From Thermoanaerobacterium saccharolyticum (GTDB lineage Bacteria > Bacillota > Thermoanaerobacteria > Thermoanaerobacterales > Thermoanaerobacteraceae), in the NCBI RefSeq assembly GCF_000747665.1, contig NZ_BBKT01000002.1, forward strand, positions 1 to 64,000: a stretch of 64,000 nucleotides of DNA. Reading direction: 5' to 3'. Positions 61,887 to 64,000 of the stretch are shown one piece after another. The notes below the pieces were generated by a model. The model saw nothing but the letters and a program-made list of their open reading frames with translations. It did not search any database and had not been told where the DNA came from. The position numbers and the translations under genes are program-made. Every line of letters begins with the position of its first letter. The stretch's first letter is position 1.

Positions 61887-61920
61887 TATAATAAGCAAAT
61901 ATTGTGATTAAGTCACAATA
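61887..61920 (+). promoter_or_regulatory. -10 box and inverted-repeat operator upstream of the Nudix gene
   Basis: TATAAT (61887-61892) is followed by the perfect inverted repeat TATTGTGA (61900-61907), 5 bases, TCACAATA (61913-61920). The -35 is weak (TTAAGA at 17 bases). The symmetry resembles CRP/FNR or Rex half sites, but spacing is one base short of each, so the binding protein is unknown. Confidence 0.5.
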
Positions 61921-61947
61921 AATATAAAAAGCTTAGGGGGCTTATAT

Positions 61948-62376
61948 ATGTTAATAAGAGAATGCTCTGGCGGAGTTGTATTTAGGGGAGATGAAGTATT
62001 TCTCCTAAAGAATGAAAAGAATGAATGGGTATTGCCTAAAGGTGCAATAAGAAACAATGAACTGTCTGTGGATGCAGCGTTAAGAAGAGTAAGGGCTGAA
62101 ACCGGCTTAAAATCTTTGAATGTCCTATCTACTGCAGGCGAAACCAGTTATGAATTTTATTCTGTTACACGTCAACGTCCTGTCTATAATAAAATCACAT
62201 GGTATTTAATGTCAACAGATGATAGAGAATTTAACATCAGCAGTGAAGATGGCTTTTCAGATGGTGGATTTTACCCAATCGAGAAGGCTTTGGAGCTTAT
62301 AACTTATAGTCAGGATAGAGCTTTAGTAAACGTTTCTTATTACAAATACAAATCCTTAAGTAAAGTTATCGCATAA
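61948..62376 (+). CDS. Nudix-fold protein with degenerate catalytic box
   Basis: The 142-residue protein has the Nudix fold (SGGVVFRGDEVFLLKNEKNE, WVLPKGAIRNNELSVDAALR). In the catalytic box, where G-x5-E-x7-REUxEExGU is expected, the second half reads RRVRAETGL: two of the metal-binding glutamates are replaced by arginine and alanine. Pyrophosphohydrolase activity is therefore doubtful, and a binding or regulatory role is possible. AGGGGG precedes the ATG. A 46-bp palindrome that covers its stop codon acts as terminator. Confidence 0.82.
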   Translation: MLIRECSGGVVFRGDEVFLLKNEKNEWVLPKGAIRNNELSVDAALRRVRAETGLKSLNVLSTAGETSYEFYSVTRQRPVYNKITWYLMSTDDREFNISSEDGFSDGGFYPIEKALELITYSQDRALVNVSYYKYKSLSKVIA

Positions 62377-62412
62377 AAATAAAAGCCATATGGCTTTTAT
62401 TTTTATGCGATA
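62367..62412. terminator. 46-bp perfect palindrome, terminator of the Nudix gene
   Basis: TATCGCATAAAAATAAAAG plus CCAT and its exact reverse complement form two 23-base arms with no loop bases. It contains the Nudix stop codon and can end transcription in both directions. I see no gene from here to 62613. Confidence 0.75.
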
Positions 62413-62613
62413 GTCTGGTATAATTAGATATGAGCATAATTAAAAAATCGATCAAAAATAAGAACCAGAATAGGTAGGTAATGTAAATGATAAAGGCTAA
62501 AAAATATACTTGAACATTTAAAACTAAATAAAAGAAAAAAAAAGAGCTGAAAAAGGGCATAAAAATCCTGTAGATAATTGATGGCAAAAATTGAGAACTA
62601 AAACATATAAAAA

Positions 62614-63891
62614 TTAAGCTAAACGCTTTAAACCATCAAGAGATTTAATTTTATCGATATTACCTGATTTATATGCAACAATAGCAAGTGTCAATAAAGT
62701 AATATGGCCAAAAGTATTTAAATTACTTACAGAATCAATGTTTCTAACGTATGCCCTTTCAAAATCTAAAGCTTTAAAGCGGGAATTATATCTTTCTGAT
62801 TCTGTCCTTAATTTATATTTGGATTTGAAATATATAGAATTTCTATCAATTGAAGACCTGTAATCAGTAGATATAGAAGTATATTTAATGCAACCCCTGT
62901 ACTTTTTGCCATTAAAGTATTTGGGATGATAGCATGGGCAAAGAGAATCATTTTTAGACTTATAGTATTTACAACGATGTTTTTGCTTAATAAAACCATC
63001 GAAATACTCTTTACCATCTTTAATCATTGGAATACCTGCATCACAGACAACATGACCATCATCAGTTAATTTATGCGTTTTAGAGCCTCTCTTATTAAGA
63101 GGAATAAAACAATGACCATGGAGGGTGTCTCTCACAAAACTATAGACTTTCTTAACATCATAGCCTTTGTCAGCAATAAAATTGACACCTTCAAGATTAA
63201 ACCAATTGTTGGTTTCAGATAAAAGAGGGATTGCAGCATCAAAATCGGGGATATTAGCAGGAGTGGTTACTTCAGCAATAGGAAGACCAGACAAAGAATC
63301 AATAATAATATGGTTTTTATATCCCCAATAAAATTCAAAATTTTTATTAGAAGAATCATTAGAAGCAGTATGAACACCAAGTCTACAATCCTTGTCAGAC
63401 TTAGGCTGATTATCTTTAGAGAATTTATTTTTAGAAAAACACTTAGGATTATTGAACTTAGTATTAGCCTTAATAGGAGTAGAATCCAAAGAAATAGATT
63501 CACCAGAAATAAGGCCGAAATCCTTAAGAATATTAACTTGATTCTGCATAACATAAGACAAATATTTATGATCAAAATTTTTAAGGAAACGATCAAAAGT
63601 CCAATAAGAGGGCAACTTTTTAGTAATATCAAAACCGCAGAGGTGAGCAATAATAAGATTATTATTAAGATAATCAATGAGATCAGAAATCTCACCGAAT
63701 TTCTCAGCTTTCATAACAATGATGGCTCTAAAGAGGGCATGACGAGAATAACCTCTAGGGCCAAATTTAGAAGGCGGGAATTCAGGAATGGAAGACAAAT
63801 CAAGATTGCTAAATAAAGAAGTATAAAAATCAATTTTAGGTTGAGAAGTAAAAAGGTCAATAATGTTTAAAACTTGTTGAAGCTGGTACAT
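62614..63891 (-). CDS. IS4/IS1182-type DDE transposase, apparently intact
   Basis: The 425-residue transposase has SLDSTPIKANTKF (first D, near residue 135), FIADKGYDVKKVYSF (second D, near 240) and RTESERYNSRFKALDFERAY (catalytic E, near 370), with a Cys-rich insert (CKYYKSKNDSLCPCYHPKYF) between. The start ATG follows GGAGG. No stop or frameshift is found, unlike the transposase near 59 kb, to which it is only distantly related. I could not define terminal repeats; the upstream end may lie beyond the window. Confidence 0.88.
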   Translation of the reverse strand: MYQLQQVLNIIDLFTSQPKIDFYTSLFSNLDLSSIPEFPPSKFGPRGYSRHALFRAIIVMKAEKFGEISDLIDYLNNNLIIAHLCGFDITKKLPSYWTFDRFLKNFDHKYLSYVMQNQVNILKDFGLISGESISLDSTPIKANTKFNNPKCFSKNKFSKDNQPKSDKDCRLGVHTASNDSSNKNFEFYWGYKNHIIIDSLSGLPIAEVTTPANIPDFDAAIPLLSETNNWFNLEGVNFIADKGYDVKKVYSFVRDTLHGHCFIPLNKRGSKTHKLTDDGHVVCDAGIPMIKDGKEYFDGFIKQKHRCKYYKSKNDSLCPCYHPKYFNGKKYRGCIKYTSISTDYRSSIDRNSIYFKSKYKLRTESERYNSRFKALDFERAYVRNIDSVSNLNTFGHITLLTLAIVAYKSGNIDKIKSLDGLKRLA

Positions 63892-64000
63892 GTAGGGTTT
63901 CCTCCTTTAATGTTTAATGATGCTAATAATACAATAATTCGACATAAAAGGCAGGAAATCCTACATATCAGATAAAAAATTTTCAGGGCGATAAGAAAAA
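62614..64000 (-). mobile_element. insertion sequence, ends not defined
   Basis: The intact transposase gene implies an insertion sequence, probably 1.4-1.7 kb. I compared both flanks and found no convincing terminal inverted repeats, so the given limits are only the gene and the window edge. Confidence 0.4.

Noticed and set aside
63310-63816. Plus-strand frame of 168 codons opposite the right-hand transposase
   Set aside because: Composition is that of a shadow frame (Ile, Lys and Arg rich) and the minus strand carries the DDE motifs.
62520-64000. Terminal inverted repeats for the right-hand insertion element
   Set aside because: AATCCT-like pieces on both flanks are in direct, not inverted, orientation and too short.

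Overview
The window is AT-rich DNA from a spore-forming, anaerobic, thermophile-type Firmicute. I infer a member of the Thermoanaerobacterales, close to Thermoanaerobacterium. The evidence is strong GGAGG ribosome-binding sites with frequent TTG and GTG starts, many sporulation and germination genes (sspF, sleB, ypeB, spoIIR, gerKA-KB-KC, yabG, spoVT, spoVG), the non-mevalonate gene ispE, and the order purR-spoVG-glmU-prs ... pth-mfd ... spoVT-yabG-veg ... ispE, which is the well-known Bacillus/Clostridium block. Most genes lie on the minus strand.

Left part (1-15 kb). A partial SWIM zinc-finger gene is followed by single metabolic and envelope genes: ferritin-like protein, PAP2 phosphatase, diacylglycerol glycosyltransferase, a thiamine transporter under a TPP riboswitch, DNA alkyl-transferase, aldo/keto reductase, threonine aldolase and an APC permease. 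Then come two adjacent transcription units that look like a drug or lipopeptide sensing and export module: an ABC ATPase with two ABC-2 permeases, and a NarL-type histidine kinase/response regulator followed by a TIM-barrel protein.

At 15.15-15.64 kb, between the ABC operon and a UPF0173 metallo-hydrolase, lies about 500 bases with no gene. On the minus strand it folds into an array of hairpins enclosed by a 14-bp stem that joins its two ends, and it finishes at a strong intrinsic terminator. I read it as a large structured non-coding RNA of unknown class. It is the best candidate here for something undescribed.

16-38 kb is housekeeping plus sporulation: a membrane-anchored MutS-like ATPase, argS, a DUF1934 protein, ddl, argR, a truncated carbamate kinase, sspF, ypeB and sleB, a basic amino-acid decarboxylase, spoIIR, a complete germinant-receptor operon, an NTP transferase, a frameshifted GntR/FCD regulator, ispE, a SPOCS/LysM protein, veg, yabG, spoVT and prsA. 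38-55 kb carries mfd, a small PrsW-like membrane protein, pth, an HtrA protease, an OmpR-type two-component system, prs, glmU, spoVG, purR, murC, a LacI regulator with its own operator, a CPBP protease, a small heat-shock protein and a YhbD/bactofilin pair.

55.8-59.8 kb is an accessory patch: a HEPN/MNT toxin-antitoxin pair, a decayed IS3-type element, a frameshifted membrane gene, a small anchored protein and a dead transposase, bounded by tRNA-Leu(CAA). The right end returns to core genes (hflX, a DUF3189 protein, a Nudix protein with a degenerate catalytic box) and ends in an apparently intact transposase.
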